Positions 15,994 through 21,881 of a DNA stretch of 25,637 nt are shown here, piece by piece. Below the pieces are notes generated by a model. That model made no database searches. It had not been told where the DNA came from and worked only from the letters and a program-made list of their open reading frames with translations. The position numbers and the translations under genes were made by a program. Each line of letters begins with the position of its first letter. Positions within the stretch are counted from its first letter, which is position 1. Source of the DNA: a virus; the IMG/VR virus record IMGVR_UViG_3300034061_001957, positions 1 to 25,637 of that record, one strand, 5' to 3'.

Positions 15994-16383
15994 ATGTCCG
16001 AACACATCTACTCCATTCACGGGGCTGAACTGGTCTCACTGAAAATAGGCGTCGCCAAGAATGGCAACGCTTATGCCAGCGGCATCCTGAATGTTCGCGA
16101 TGCGAATGGCAAGTTCGAAGCATCACATAAGTTCTTGTCATTCGATGCAGTTGACGCATTCCGCATCTTGCAACTGCACTACTTCGGTGAGCAATCACCT
16201 AATCCTGATACATCAGGCGGTGACCTCGCCTTCGCAGATGGTGAGCCTGAGAGCACCGAGACCCGCGAACGAACAGTTGCCAAGGCAACTGTTCGCCCAC
16301 AGGTTGATGTCTCTGGCTGGTTCAAGACCAGCAAGATGGGCAATGCTTGGGTCACATCCTACATGGTAGAGGCTGTGCAATAA
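15994..16383 (+). CDS. Two-repeat OB-like protein, possibly ssDNA-binding
   Basis: This 129-aa protein begins at ATG 15994 behind AGAAGG. It contains two similar beta-hairpin units: AKNGNAYASGILNV near residues 21-34 and SKMGNAWVTSYMVEAV at the end. They share K-x-G-N-A-aromatic-x-Ser/Thr and are separated by an acidic, Pro/Thr-rich linker. Such hairpins occur in OB-fold single-strand-binding proteins, so an SSB-like role is plausible but unproven. It is the first protein gene of the right arm, sits directly after the structured region and is closed by its own strong terminator. Its codons are richer in G and C at third positions than those of the following genes, suggesting high expression or a different origin. 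Confidence 0.75.
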   Translation: MSEHIYSIHGAELVSLKIGVAKNGNAYASGILNVRDANGKFEASHKFLSFDAVDAFRILQLHYFGEQSPNPDTSGGDLAFADGEPESTETRERTVAKATVRPQVDVSGWFKTSKMGNAWVTSYMVEAVQ

Positions 16384-16397
16384 GCAGAACAGAAAAA

Positions 16398-16423
16398 CCC
16401 TCTCCTTCGGAGAGGGTTTTTTT
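16398..16423 (+). terminator. Strong intrinsic terminator
   Basis: CCCTCTCC (16398-16405) and GGAGAGGG (16409-16416) form a perfect 8-bp stem with a TTC loop, followed by seven T. An A-tract precedes the stem, so it could also work leftward. It ends the unit containing the structured region and the two-repeat OB-like gene. Confidence 0.95.
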
Positions 16424-16464
16424 GTGCCCGCAGTTTGTGATGTGGGTTGAGGTGAGGGTTTGTA

Positions 16465-16493
16465 TTATCGGTAAATCACCGATAAGTACTAGA
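16465..16493 (+). promoter_or_regulatory. Operator/promoter element with palindrome, copy 1
   Basis: TTATCGGT (16465-16472) and ACCGATAA (16478-16485) form a perfect 8-nt inverted repeat with a 5-nt spacer. The right half begins the 16-nt sequence ACCGATAAGTACTAGA, which recurs with 14 of 16 matches at 18342-18357, again 15-20 nt before the first gene of an operon. Shared placement after a terminator and before a ribosome site suggests a phage promoter or a regulator site. Confidence 0.55.
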
Positions 16494-16507
16494 GAAAGGT
16501 AAGTGCT

Positions 16508-16678
16508 ATGAAATGTGTTGTATGTTTGTTTAAAGTTGATATGTTAACTGCGTTTGAGCGTGGCTTAACTAATGAAGTATGCCGTAGCCACAAGTGGCAT
16601 GAGCATACTTTGGGAGATGGGCATGCAATCGTTGCATGTTCTGAGTGTGGAGTGGATGAAGAAAGGATGTGGAAATAA
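16508..16678 (+). CDS. 56-aa zinc-ribbon protein
   Basis: A short gene from ATG 16508 (GAGAAAGGTAAGTGCT before it) to TAA 16678. The protein has two Cys pairs, CVVC at residues 3-6 and CSEC at 44-47, with histidines between them (RSHKWHEHT), so it most likely folds around one zinc ion. It is the first gene after the palindromic element and ends one nucleotide before the next ATG. Very small zinc-ribbon proteins in phage early operons often modify host transcription or bind nucleic acid, but no specific target is shown here. Confidence 0.75.
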   Translation: MKCVVCLFKVDMLTAFERGLTNEVCRSHKWHEHTLGDGHAIVACSECGVDEERMWK

Positions 16679-16679
16679 A

Positions 16680-16958
16680 ATGGATAATCATTATGTAGTT
16701 GTTGATTGTCGTATGTGTCAGAAATGGTACTACATTTCTGCTACGCCTGAGCAACAAGAGGAGATGGATAAGCCTCGTTCTGAGCGTAAGTTTATGCAGG
16801 ATATATTCCCTGAACTGCCTATTGAGGACAGGGAATTACTAATTAGTGGTACTTGTGGTACCTGCTGGGATAAGTTATTCCCTAAAGAAACAGAGGAGCA
16901 TGACGAGTTCGTCGATGCAGAGTTCCATCTGACGAGTGATAAAAAGGAGGAAGAATAA
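16680..16958 (+). CDS. Zinc-ribbon early protein
   Basis: This 92-aa protein starts at ATG 16680, one base after the stop of the previous gene. A longer frame from 16572 exists but overlaps that gene and lacks support. The CRMC motif near residues 10-13 and CGTC near 59-62 make a second CxxC/CxxC zinc-ribbon candidate. The middle is charged and helical (ATPEQQEEMDKPRSERKF) and the C-terminus is acidic (SDKKEEE). With the preceding gene and the one at 17423 it makes three zinc-ribbon genes in one short operon, flanking the NADAR gene. The function is unknown; protein or nucleic-acid binding is likely. Confidence 0.75.
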   Translation: MDNHYVVVDCRMCQKWYYISATPEQQEEMDKPRSERKFMQDIFPELPIEDRELLISGTCGTCWDKLFPKETEEHDEFVDAEFHLTSDKKEEE

Positions 16959-16959
16959 G

Positions 16960-17364
16960 ATGATAGATAGTATCAAAGGTACATTCCTATCTAACTTCTG
17001 GGAATGTAGTGTAGTGTATGAAGGTATGCACTATAGGAACGCAGAGGCTGCGTTCCAAGCGCAGAAGTGTACTAATCCTACCGATAAGTACAGGTTTATA
17101 TCAGCGAATGGTGCTGAAGCCAAGGCTATGGGTAAGAAGGTAGACCTGCGTGAGGATTGGGATGCTGTAAAACTAGACGTTATGTATAAAGTCTTACAGC
17201 ATAAGTTTGCGCAGAACCCTGAGTTATACAACCAGTTGAAGGATACAGGTACGGAAGAAATAGTTGAAGGTAACTGGTGGTATGACAAGTATTGGGGTGT
17301 GTGCAATGGTGAAGGACTGAATCACTTAGGCAAGTTGCTTATGTGGATTAGGGATAATGAATAA
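16960..17364 (+). CDS. NADAR-family N-glycosidase (YbiA-like)
   Basis: This 134-aa protein closely follows the NADAR (YbiA/COG3236) pattern: FLSNFWECSV at residues 9-18, the conserved helix with NAEAAFQAQK at 27-36 (E29 likely catalytic), DWDAVKLDVMYKVLQHKFAQNPEL at 66-89, TGTEEIVEG around 96-104, WG at 112-113 and NHLGKLLMWIR at 121-131. The full family length is present. Members cleave N-glycosidic bonds in NAD/ADP-ribose-like or riboflavin-intermediate substrates, and some remove ADP-ribose from guanine in DNA as partners of DarT-type toxins. In a phage it may reverse ADP-ribosylation defence or act in NAD metabolism. ATG 16960 has AAGGAGG upstream. The exact substrate cannot be told from sequence. 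Confidence 0.88.
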   Translation: MIDSIKGTFLSNFWECSVVYEGMHYRNAEAAFQAQKCTNPTDKYRFISANGAEAKAMGKKVDLREDWDAVKLDVMYKVLQHKFAQNPELYNQLKDTGTEEIVEGNWWYDKYWGVCNGEGLNHLGKLLMWIRDNE

Positions 17365-17374
17365 TGTTTCATTC

Positions 17375-17400
17375 ATCCGCTGAGCAAAGCGCCAGCGGAT
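17375..17400 (+). other. Intergenic hairpin after the NADAR gene
   Basis: ATCCGCTG (17375-17382) pairs perfectly with CAGCGGAT (17393-17400) around a 10-nt loop, between the NADAR stop and the next ribosome site. No T-run follows. It may be an RNA processing or stability element rather than a terminator. Confidence 0.6.
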
Positions 17401-17422
17401 TCATTCAATAAAGGAGAGAAAG

Positions 17423-17836
17423 ATGTACGACTATACAGATGACAATCTAACAATAAGTAATAGTTGCTATTCTTGCATGCTTCTGGATGCTATATGCCAG
17501 GAGTGTGAGGATAGCAAAGATGCTAAGTTAACAGACCGTGCTTGGGAGATAGTAGATGAGGGTAACCTGCAATACAAGTTGACCTTGTCTTATAATCAGG
17601 CTATGCCTAGTGGTCATGACTGGACAGAAAGAGATGGTGAGTTCAAGCCACCTATTGTACAGTTAGTTGATGGTATGAATGAGGAGTTGGCTATGCATCT
17701 TGGTTCTTTATGGGAACTAGATGATAGCCGTCAACGTCAACGTGAGGTTGAGTGTCAATGGTGTCACATATTAACACCTAAAGTTTTCAATGACTGTCAA
17801 TCATGTGATGGTGCATTGGAACACAACGTACGTTAA
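17423..17836 (+). CDS. Protein with four CxxC motifs (double zinc ribbon)
   Basis: This 137-aa protein starts at ATG 17423 behind AAGGAGAGAAAG. It has CYSC and CQEC near residues 15-28 and CQWC and CQSC near 112-130, suggesting either one zinc site built from both ends or two separate ribbons flanking a helical core (QLVDGMNEELAMHLGSLWEL). The core has no enzyme motif. The gene is separated from both neighbours by hairpins and is followed by the OB-fold gene. A nucleic-acid or protein adaptor is a fair guess, but the family is not recognised. Confidence 0.78.
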   Translation: MYDYTDDNLTISNSCYSCMLLDAICQECEDSKDAKLTDRAWEIVDEGNLQYKLTLSYNQAMPSGHDWTERDGEFKPPIVQLVDGMNEELAMHLGSLWELDDSRQRQREVECQWCHILTPKVFNDCQSCDGALEHNVR

Positions 17837-17847
17837 GTATGTTGTGA

Positions 17848-17888
17848 CTGCTTAGCCCGCTACGCCTACTGCTAGCGGGTCTAAGCAG
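17848..17888 (+). other. Long intergenic hairpin
   Basis: CTGCTTAG plus CCCGCTA (17848-17862) pair with TAGCGGG (17873-17879) plus CTAAGCAG (17881-17888), 15 bp with one bulged T and a 10-nt loop. It lies between the zinc-ribbon gene and the OB-fold gene and lacks a T-run. Like the hairpin at 17375 it may mark an RNA processing site or limit read-through. Confidence 0.65.
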
Positions 17889-17930
17889 GTTCGTTAACAA
17901 CTAATCAATCAAAGAGAGAGATAAAAACAA

Positions 17931-18275
17931 ATGGAAAATACAGTTAAACTAACAGGTAAAATCAAGAACATCAAGCAATTCTCAGGTAGCAAGGGAACCC
18001 TTGTTACAGGATGGTTTGACCAGCGTGAAATCAGTACCTTCAGTAATGGTGGTGCTGACCGTGAAGTATACGTAGTTGGAGTAAACATTGTAGCACTAGA
18101 TAATTCTACAGTAGCAGATATCCTTGGACTATCACGTGCAGGTACAGAACAAACAGACTTGGTTACACTATCAGGTCGTTTGATTACACGCTTTGACCGC
18201 CGACAGGATATTCCTGAAAGCCAACGCCGTGCACCACAACTTCAGTTCGAAGTACATTCAGTAGAGGTTAAGTAA
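17931..18275 (+). CDS. Probable OB-fold single-stranded-DNA-binding-like protein
   Basis: This 114-aa protein has alternating beta pattern throughout: VKLTGKIKNIKQF, then SKGTLVTGWFDQREI, VYVVGVNIVAL, then DLVTLSGRLITRF and a last strand LQFEVHSVEV. The LxGRL-type strand and the overall length suit a compact OB-fold as in phage SSBs, although it lacks the acidic tail of bacterial SSB. Its GTLVTGW hairpin resembles the GNAYASG and GNAWVTS units of the protein at 15994. ATG 17931 follows a GAGAGAG ribosome site at rather long spacing. It is the last gene before a strong terminator, which fits high, separately controlled expression. Function is inferred. Confidence 0.7.
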   Translation: MENTVKLTGKIKNIKQFSGSKGTLVTGWFDQREISTFSNGGADREVYVVGVNIVALDNSTVADILGLSRAGTEQTDLVTLSGRLITRFDRRQDIPESQRRAPQLQFEVHSVEVK

Positions 18276-18280
18276 TTAGA

Positions 18281-18320
18281 AACAGGTGGCTGGTCTACTA
18301 TGCCAGCCACCTGTTTTTTT
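18281..18320 (+). terminator. Strong intrinsic terminator
   Basis: AACAGGTGGCTGG (18281-18293) is perfectly complementary to CCAGCCACCTGTT (18303-18315), a 13-bp stem with a 9-nt loop that runs into a tract of seven T ending at 18320. It closes the zinc-ribbon/NADAR/OB-fold operon. Confidence 0.96.
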
Positions 18321-18341
18321 ATATAGTAAAGTAATCACATA

Positions 18342-18357
18342 ACCGATAGTTACTAGA
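18342..18357 (+). promoter_or_regulatory. Operator/promoter element, copy 2
   Basis: ACCGATAGTTACTAGA matches the element at 16478-16493 in 14 of 16 positions and lies 16 nt before the ATG of the first gene of the next operon, immediately after a terminator. The preceding bases (GTAATCACATA) also echo GTAAATCA of copy 1, but this copy lacks the left palindromic arm. It probably marks the start of the third rightward operon. Confidence 0.55.
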
Positions 18358-18372
18358 ACAAAGGAGAATATT

Positions 18373-18549
18373 ATGTATTTATCTATGTCTGAAGTGCTAG
18401 GTATGTCTATCGCCCTAGCAACAGCAATCATATTAATAATTGTAACTACGATTGCTAACTACAAACTACAACAGAATAATAAATTCCTACGCACAAGGCT
18501 TCGCCGTACTCGTGAACACTACGAGAGGACAACAGGAATCCGTCGATGA
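18373..18549 (+). CDS. 58-aa single-span membrane protein, holin candidate
   Basis: A short gene from ATG 18373 with AAAGGAG upstream. The protein has a hydrophobic helix at about residues 8-29 (including SIALATAIILIIVTTIA) and then a strongly basic cytoplasmic-type tail (FLRTRLRRTREHYERTTGIRR). That layout gives an N-out, C-in single-pass protein. Four genes downstream in the same operon is a lysozyme-like protein, so a holin or other lysis regulator is possible. Other small phage membrane proteins, such as superinfection exclusion factors, look similar. The stop overlaps the next ATG as ATGA. Confidence 0.7.
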   Translation: MYLSMSEVLGMSIALATAIILIIVTTIANYKLQQNNKFLRTRLRRTREHYERTTGIRR

Positions 18550-18764
18550 TGAATCTAAAAACAAGCATAGGAAAACTGCAAGTATCTACAGTAGCATTGC
18601 CTTTTGCCCATGGCTTAGACCTATATGAAACTATGGTCTTTGATGAGCATGATGCAGAGGTGCCAGAGTTTACACGCAGATACCAATCATATGATGAAGC
18701 AGAAGCAGGTCATCATAACACAGCAGATGTAATAGAATCTACCATAAGGGAGAAACTACTATGA
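18546..18764 (+). CDS. Small hypothetical protein, 72 aa
   Basis: The ATG at 18546 overlaps the stop of the membrane-protein gene (ATGA), and a second ATG follows immediately. The N-terminus is beta-like (LKTSIGKLQVSTVALPF) and is followed by an acidic part (VFDEHDAEVPEF) and a helix (SYDEAEAGHHNTADVIESTIREKL). It reads like a compact alpha/beta protein without metal or catalytic motifs. Tight coupling at both ends (the stop again overlaps the next start) shows it is translated with its neighbours. The function is unknown. Confidence 0.72.
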   Translation: MMNLKTSIGKLQVSTVALPFAHGLDLYETMVFDEHDAEVPEFTRRYQSYDEAEAGHHNTADVIESTIREKLL

Positions 18765-18892
18765 CAGAACCAAGACAAGAGGACGATATAGCATTAGGTA
18801 AAAACCAGGAGTGTGATGATTGCGATTACTTTATCTGGGAATGTATATGCAATGTGCCAGACGAACCGTTTGATGTAATCTATGCTGACTAG
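18761..18892 (+). CDS. 43-aa acidic Cys-rich protein
   Basis: ATG 18761 overlaps the previous stop (ATGA) and the gene's own stop overlaps the start of the lysozyme-like gene. The protein is strongly acidic and has CDDC at residues 18-21 and CIC at 28-30, enough for one zinc or other metal site. Position and overlaps support real translation; composition gives no function. It is too short for most gene callers. Confidence 0.65.
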   Translation: MTEPRQEDDIALGKNQECDDCDYFIWECICNVPDEPFDVIYAD

Positions 18893-19316
18893 TATCGTTA
18901 AGAAATACTTTGCAAGCATAAGCATTGCAATCCTAACGCTGGCTAGCCTTATTGGTATCCACAGTAAACATTTAGCAGAGCAGCAAAACTATGACCCTAA
19001 GTGTGTAGAGTTTGGTCCTACTATCTGGAGCAAGCAACGCGCTAAAGCATACGCTCTTGCATACATGAAGGTGCATCACCCAACATGGACTAGAGCAGAA
19101 TGGCGCTCACTAAATAAACTATGGGGTAAAGAGTCTGCATGGAATATGCATGCAGATAACCCTGAGTCTAGTGCTTATGGTATTGCGCAAGTCTTGAACA
19201 CAAAACCTGGCACTCCAGCCCCTCTCCAGATTGAGAAGGGGCTGTCGTATATTGTTCATCGTTACGATAAGCCATCAATTGCATGGTCACATTGGAGGAA
19301 AAATGGATGGTACTAA
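18882..19316 (+). CDS. Signal-anchored lysozyme/transglycosylase-like endolysin candidate
   Basis: This 144-aa protein has a hydrophobic N-terminal helix at about residues 10-27 (including ISIAILTLASLIG) after two lysines, then a muralytic domain of the actinobacterial lysozyme-like type: EWRSLNKLWGKESAWNMHADNPESSAYGIAQ (E84 likely catalytic) and a C-terminal block with QIEKGLSYIVHRY and AWSHWRKNGWY. Such domains cut peptidoglycan glycan strands. The uncleaved-looking anchor without a signal peptidase site suggests a SAR-type endolysin or an exported wall-degrading protein. It lies in an early-type operon rather than beside the virion genes, four genes from a holin-like protein. It may be the lysin, or be used in infection-stage wall remodelling. 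Confidence 0.8.
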   Translation: MLTSIVKKYFASISIAILTLASLIGIHSKHLAEQQNYDPKCVEFGPTIWSKQRAKAYALAYMKVHHPTWTRAEWRSLNKLWGKESAWNMHADNPESSAYGIAQVLNTKPGTPAPLQIEKGLSYIVHRYDKPSIAWSHWRKNGWY

Positions 19317-19464
19317 CATCTATAGCGTATGTATAGTGTTCAATGTCGAAGCATCGAATGATGAAGAGGCATTAAGAACGATAGCAGATGCACTACCCCG
19401 TAATCGCAACAACATGTCGTGGTCATGGGTATACACAACACTAACAGAAGGAGAGAGAATATGA
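19303..19464 (+). CDS. 53-aa hypothetical protein
   Basis: I chose ATG 19303, which has ATTGGAGG just before it and overlaps the end of the lysozyme-like gene by 14 nt. An earlier in-frame start at 19231 lies deep inside that gene. The protein is a short beta-alpha-beta-like unit: NIYSVCIVFNVEA, then SNDEEALRTIADAL, then MSWSWVYTTL. That pattern resembles small ferredoxin-like or ACT-like folds, as in several other tiny proteins of this operon. The stop overlaps the next start. The function is unknown. Confidence 0.7.
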   Translation: MDGTNIYSVCIVFNVEASNDEEALRTIADALPRNRNNMSWSWVYTTLTEGERI

Positions 19465-19967
19465 CACAGACAATGACAATGAGTGACCGACTCGTAGAGT
19501 TGGGTGATTTAGTAAGCAACGAGGATGTAACAATCCAGCGTGCTGGAGCAGAAATGATTGAGCATTTCTTTGAGACGCACAAGCAAGGAGACAATGTAGA
19601 TGAGGCTACAGTAGCCCAACTACTCTTCTACTTAACAGACATTCAAGTGCGTGACTATGCGCTAGGTCTACTAGATATAACACAGTATAGATTCGAGGAA
19701 GCACTACAGTTCTTGCTTGAGTCAGCACCAACAGATACTATCTACATCAGTGGACCAGCATGCTTGCTTGCTGCATTGCAGTATGAGCAGGGCAACACAG
19801 CAGATGCATTCCTTACATTAACAAATGCACAGCCAGACTACTCACTCAATAGACTATTGCAGCGTGTATTCCGGGCAAGTTGGGAACGCAATGGCTTTGC
19901 CAAGATGCGCGCCGAACTACATCCACAGGTAACAGCAGGTATCTTTGGAGATAGTACTGATGAGTAA
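19461..19967 (+). CDS. DUF4192-like protein
   Basis: This 168-aa protein starts at ATG 19461, overlapping the previous stop and preceded by AGAAGGAGAGAG. A longer frame from 19419 lacks a ribosome site. The C-terminal half resembles the end of DUF4192 proteins, which are common in actinobacteria and their phages: VRDYALGLLD, then CLLAALQYEQGNTADAFLTLT, then DYSLNRLLQRVF. The A-x-x-x-x-x-G-x-x-x-x-A pattern also resembles a TPR unit. The N-terminal half (VTIQRAGAEMIEHFFE) is shorter than in full-length members. The biochemical role of DUF4192 is not established. Confidence 0.75.
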   Translation: MTQTMTMSDRLVELGDLVSNEDVTIQRAGAEMIEHFFETHKQGDNVDEATVAQLLFYLTDIQVRDYALGLLDITQYRFEEALQFLLESAPTDTIYISGPACLLAALQYEQGNTADAFLTLTNAQPDYSLNRLLQRVFRASWERNGFAKMRAELHPQVTAGIFGDSTDE

Positions 19968-20160
19968 CAATACTCTAAAAATACGAGCACAAGCAGCAAG
20001 TTATGCTAAGACATTCCTTGCTAACAAATACCGCGATGAGTATGACGAACTGTATCGGGCATACTTAGTAAACCGTGGCGTTACTACTCGAACAAGCAGG
20101 AATATGGTAGACGAAAGAAAACTAACAACAGAAGGAGAGAACAATGCTGCAAGTAAGTGA
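19960..20160 (+). CDS. Small basic helical protein, 66 aa
   Basis: ATG 19960 is preceded by TTGGAGA and overlaps the end of the DUF4192-like gene by 8 nt. A TTG five codons earlier is less likely. The protein is helical and basic with many Tyr and Arg residues (AQAASYAKTFLANKYRDEYDELYRAYL, then RGVTTRTSRNMVDERK). It overlaps the start of the next gene by 17 nt. The charge and helix pattern would allow nucleic-acid binding, but no motif is recognised. Confidence 0.65.
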   Translation: MSNNTLKIRAQAASYAKTFLANKYRDEYDELYRAYLVNRGVTTRTSRNMVDERKLTTEGENNAASK

Positions 20161-21169
20161 AGAATATAATAACAAATCAGTGGCTAAACTAAACAAGCAG
20201 GCTTGGGTAAAGGCTGGCACTGCAGTTAATGCTGGCTCTGCATCAGAGGCTGCACGACAGGCTGGTCTTGATTGGAATGTAATGCTTGCAGATATGCAGG
20301 CATATGTTTCTAATGAGGTCAATGCATACGAGACAGTAACAGATTACTATCCCGTACCTAAGAAACAAGCAGTAATCAAACTTGGCAAAGACAATACCAA
20401 TGAAGTTATTGGTGTAGTTGGTGACAAGTACAAGGTAGTGCAAAACATGGAAGTATTTAGTGCGCTAGATACACTGGTAGATTCAGGTGATGCACGCTAT
20501 ACAGCAGCAGGTGAATACAATAACGGTGCTAACATCTGGATGGTTATGGAACTACCTATAGGTGTACAAGTAGCCAATGACCCACATGCTGCGTTCTTAC
20601 TAGTCCAATCATCACATGATGGTTCATGTGCAGTACGTATCCGCCCTATCATTGAGCGTTTGTATTGCATGAATCAAATCAACCGCATCATTAAGGGTAA
20701 ACATAAAAATGATTACACTTATACCATGAAGCACACTACTAACTCTGAGTTGTCAGTCAATGACATTCGCAACATCACTCAGTTAACTTATGATTCTATT
20801 CAACAGTATGAAACAATAGCAGGTACGCTATTAGAACGTAAGGTTGATGAGCGTCAGGTACGTAACATCTTTAAGTCTATCTGGGCATTGCCTTCAGAAG
20901 TTGAAGATGCACCTGACCATTTGTTATCACAAGGTCAACGTCGTCAACGTACCATTGCACTTAATGGTCGTGACTCTGCATGGAATATCTATAGCCAATC
21001 ACCTACACAAGAAAACATTAGAGGCACAGCCTTTGGTGTATGGCAAGCAGTCATTGAACACGCAGACCATTATGGTTCTGGTGGCGCTGACCGCCGTGCA
21101 GTCGCCACCATTAGTGGACGCAATGACCGCATCAAAGATAAAGCACTAGACCTAGTGCTTACAGTATAG
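20144..21169 (+). CDS. DUF932 / phage-plasmid TIGR03299-like protein
   Basis: This 341-aa protein matches the DUF932 family found in phages and plasmids: an N-terminal part with YYPVPKKQAVIK, then the hallmark GVVGDKYKVVQNMEVFSALDTLV near residues 89-112, followed by ANIWMVMELPIGVQV, an SSHDGSCAVRIRPIIERLYCMN block and a helical C-terminus with TAFGVWQAVIEHADHY. ATG 20144 follows GAAGGAGAGAACA. The precise role of the family is not established; it is often near DNA-metabolism genes, as here. A perfect 9-bp hairpin lies in its last codons (separate entry). Confidence 0.85.
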   Translation: MLQVSEEYNNKSVAKLNKQAWVKAGTAVNAGSASEAARQAGLDWNVMLADMQAYVSNEVNAYETVTDYYPVPKKQAVIKLGKDNTNEVIGVVGDKYKVVQNMEVFSALDTLVDSGDARYTAAGEYNNGANIWMVMELPIGVQVANDPHAAFLLVQSSHDGSCAVRIRPIIERLYCMNQINRIIKGKHKNDYTYTMKHTTNSELSVNDIRNITQLTYDSIQQYETIAGTLLERKVDERQVRNIFKSIWALPSEVEDAPDHLLSQGQRRQRTIALNGRDSAWNIYSQSPTQENIRGTAFGVWQAVIEHADHYGSGGADRRAVATISGRNDRIKDKALDLVLTV

Positions 21170-21189
21170 ATTTACCTAGCATGGGTAAA
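21141..21189 (+). other. Two hairpins around the end of the DUF932 gene
   Basis: AAGCACTAG (21141-21149) pairs with CTAGTGCTT (21152-21160) within the last codons of the gene. TTTACC (21171-21176) pairs with GGTAAA (21184-21189) just after its stop. Neither is followed by a T-run. Together they could be a weak terminator or a processing site between the upstream and downstream parts of the operon. Confidence 0.55.
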
Positions 21190-21232
21190 CGCAGAACTTA
21201 TATGATTAATCTTTTCTTATATAAGGGACATC

Positions 21233-21267
21233 CCATTGGGTTGCTCCGCCAATGGCGAACACGGAGC
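21233..21267 (+). promoter_or_regulatory. Possible H-type pseudoknot or RNA switch in leader
   Basis: CCATTGG (21233-21239) can pair with CCAATGG (21249-21255). The loop between them contains GCTCCG (21243-21248), which is complementary to CGGAGC (21262-21267) further downstream. This gives either a classical H-type pseudoknot or two competing hairpins, 24 nt before the next start codon. It could control translation of the gene at 21292. This is a sequence-pairing observation only. Confidence 0.5.
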
Positions 21268-21291
21268 ACACACAAACAACGAGAGGGAAAC

Positions 21292-21729
21292 ATGAACACA
21301 ATCACAATCAACACAACAAATGACGACGGTACTACACAATCAGCGGTAACATATACAGAAGCAGAAGTTCTGCATTTTAAAAAGAGAACGCAGGATATAG
21401 ATGCAATCCAACAAGTCAACGACAATCAGCGCAAAGAAATGCGTGAGTTACGTAACGCTGTCCGTGATTTCTTCAGTGAAGGTGAATGGAATGACGGTGA
21501 GCAGACAGTCAACAAGTCTGAAGTTAATGAGTTACTCGACGCTATCGGCTGCGCAAAACTTACAACCAAGTATCGTGGAACATTTACAATCACAGGTACA
21601 TTTGAAATAGATGTAGAAGATGAAGATGAGATTGACAATGTTATCAGTGAGAACATGTCAGTCGATTGCTATGCTGCAGATATAGATGTAGATACAATTG
21701 AAGTGCTTGATGTAGAAGAAAGAGACTAA
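21292..21729 (+). CDS. Hypothetical protein with acidic beta-rich C-terminus
   Basis: I chose ATG 21292, which has GAGAGGGAAAC before it, giving 145 aa. An in-frame ATG at 21181 would translate through the structured leader and has no ribosome site. The N-terminus is Thr/Asn-rich, the middle is a coiled-coil-like helix (QVNDNQRKEMRELRNAVRDFF), and the C-terminus alternates strands and acidic residues (GTFTITGTFEIDVED, then DIDVDTIEVLDVEE). I recall similar C-termini in unnamed actinophage proteins, but no function. The stop overlaps the next ATG as TAATG. Confidence 0.72.
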   Translation: MNTITINTTNDDGTTQSAVTYTEAEVLHFKKRTQDIDAIQQVNDNQRKEMRELRNAVRDFFSEGEWNDGEQTVNKSEVNELLDAIGCAKLTTKYRGTFTITGTFEIDVEDEDEIDNVISENMSVDCYAADIDVDTIEVLDVEERD

Positions 21730-21881
21730 TGCAAACACCAGTAATTACTCAAGCAATCTTTAATGAAGGCGCTGAGTATTTCTTAGTAGAGATACGAGCC
21801 GATGGAAAAATATCTCTCAAGCGTAAGGTAGATGGTTGGGGAGATATCTGGTCCTTGCCTCTTGATGAAGGACCATACTAA
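21729..21881 (+). CDS. 50-aa hypothetical protein
   Basis: ATG 21729 overlaps the previous stop (TAATG) and the gene ends immediately before the next ATG. The product reads as a small beta-sheet protein: ITQAIFNEGAEYFLVEIRADG, then KISLKRKVDGWGDIWSLPL. It has no cysteines and no motif I can name. The perfect fit between two stop/start junctions is the main evidence that it is translated. Confidence 0.65.
   Translation: MQTPVITQAIFNEGAEYFLVEIRADGKISLKRKVDGWGDIWSLPLDEGPY

Noticed and set aside
16572-16679. N-terminal extension of the second zinc-ribbon gene from ATG 16572
   Set aside because: It would overlap the 56-aa zinc-ribbon gene and has no ribosome site; ATG 16680 fits the stop/start junction.
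17375-17888. Intergenic hairpins at 17375-17400 and 17848-17888 as intrinsic terminators
   Set aside because: Both stems are strong, but neither is followed by a T-tract, unlike the clear terminators at 16398 and 18281.
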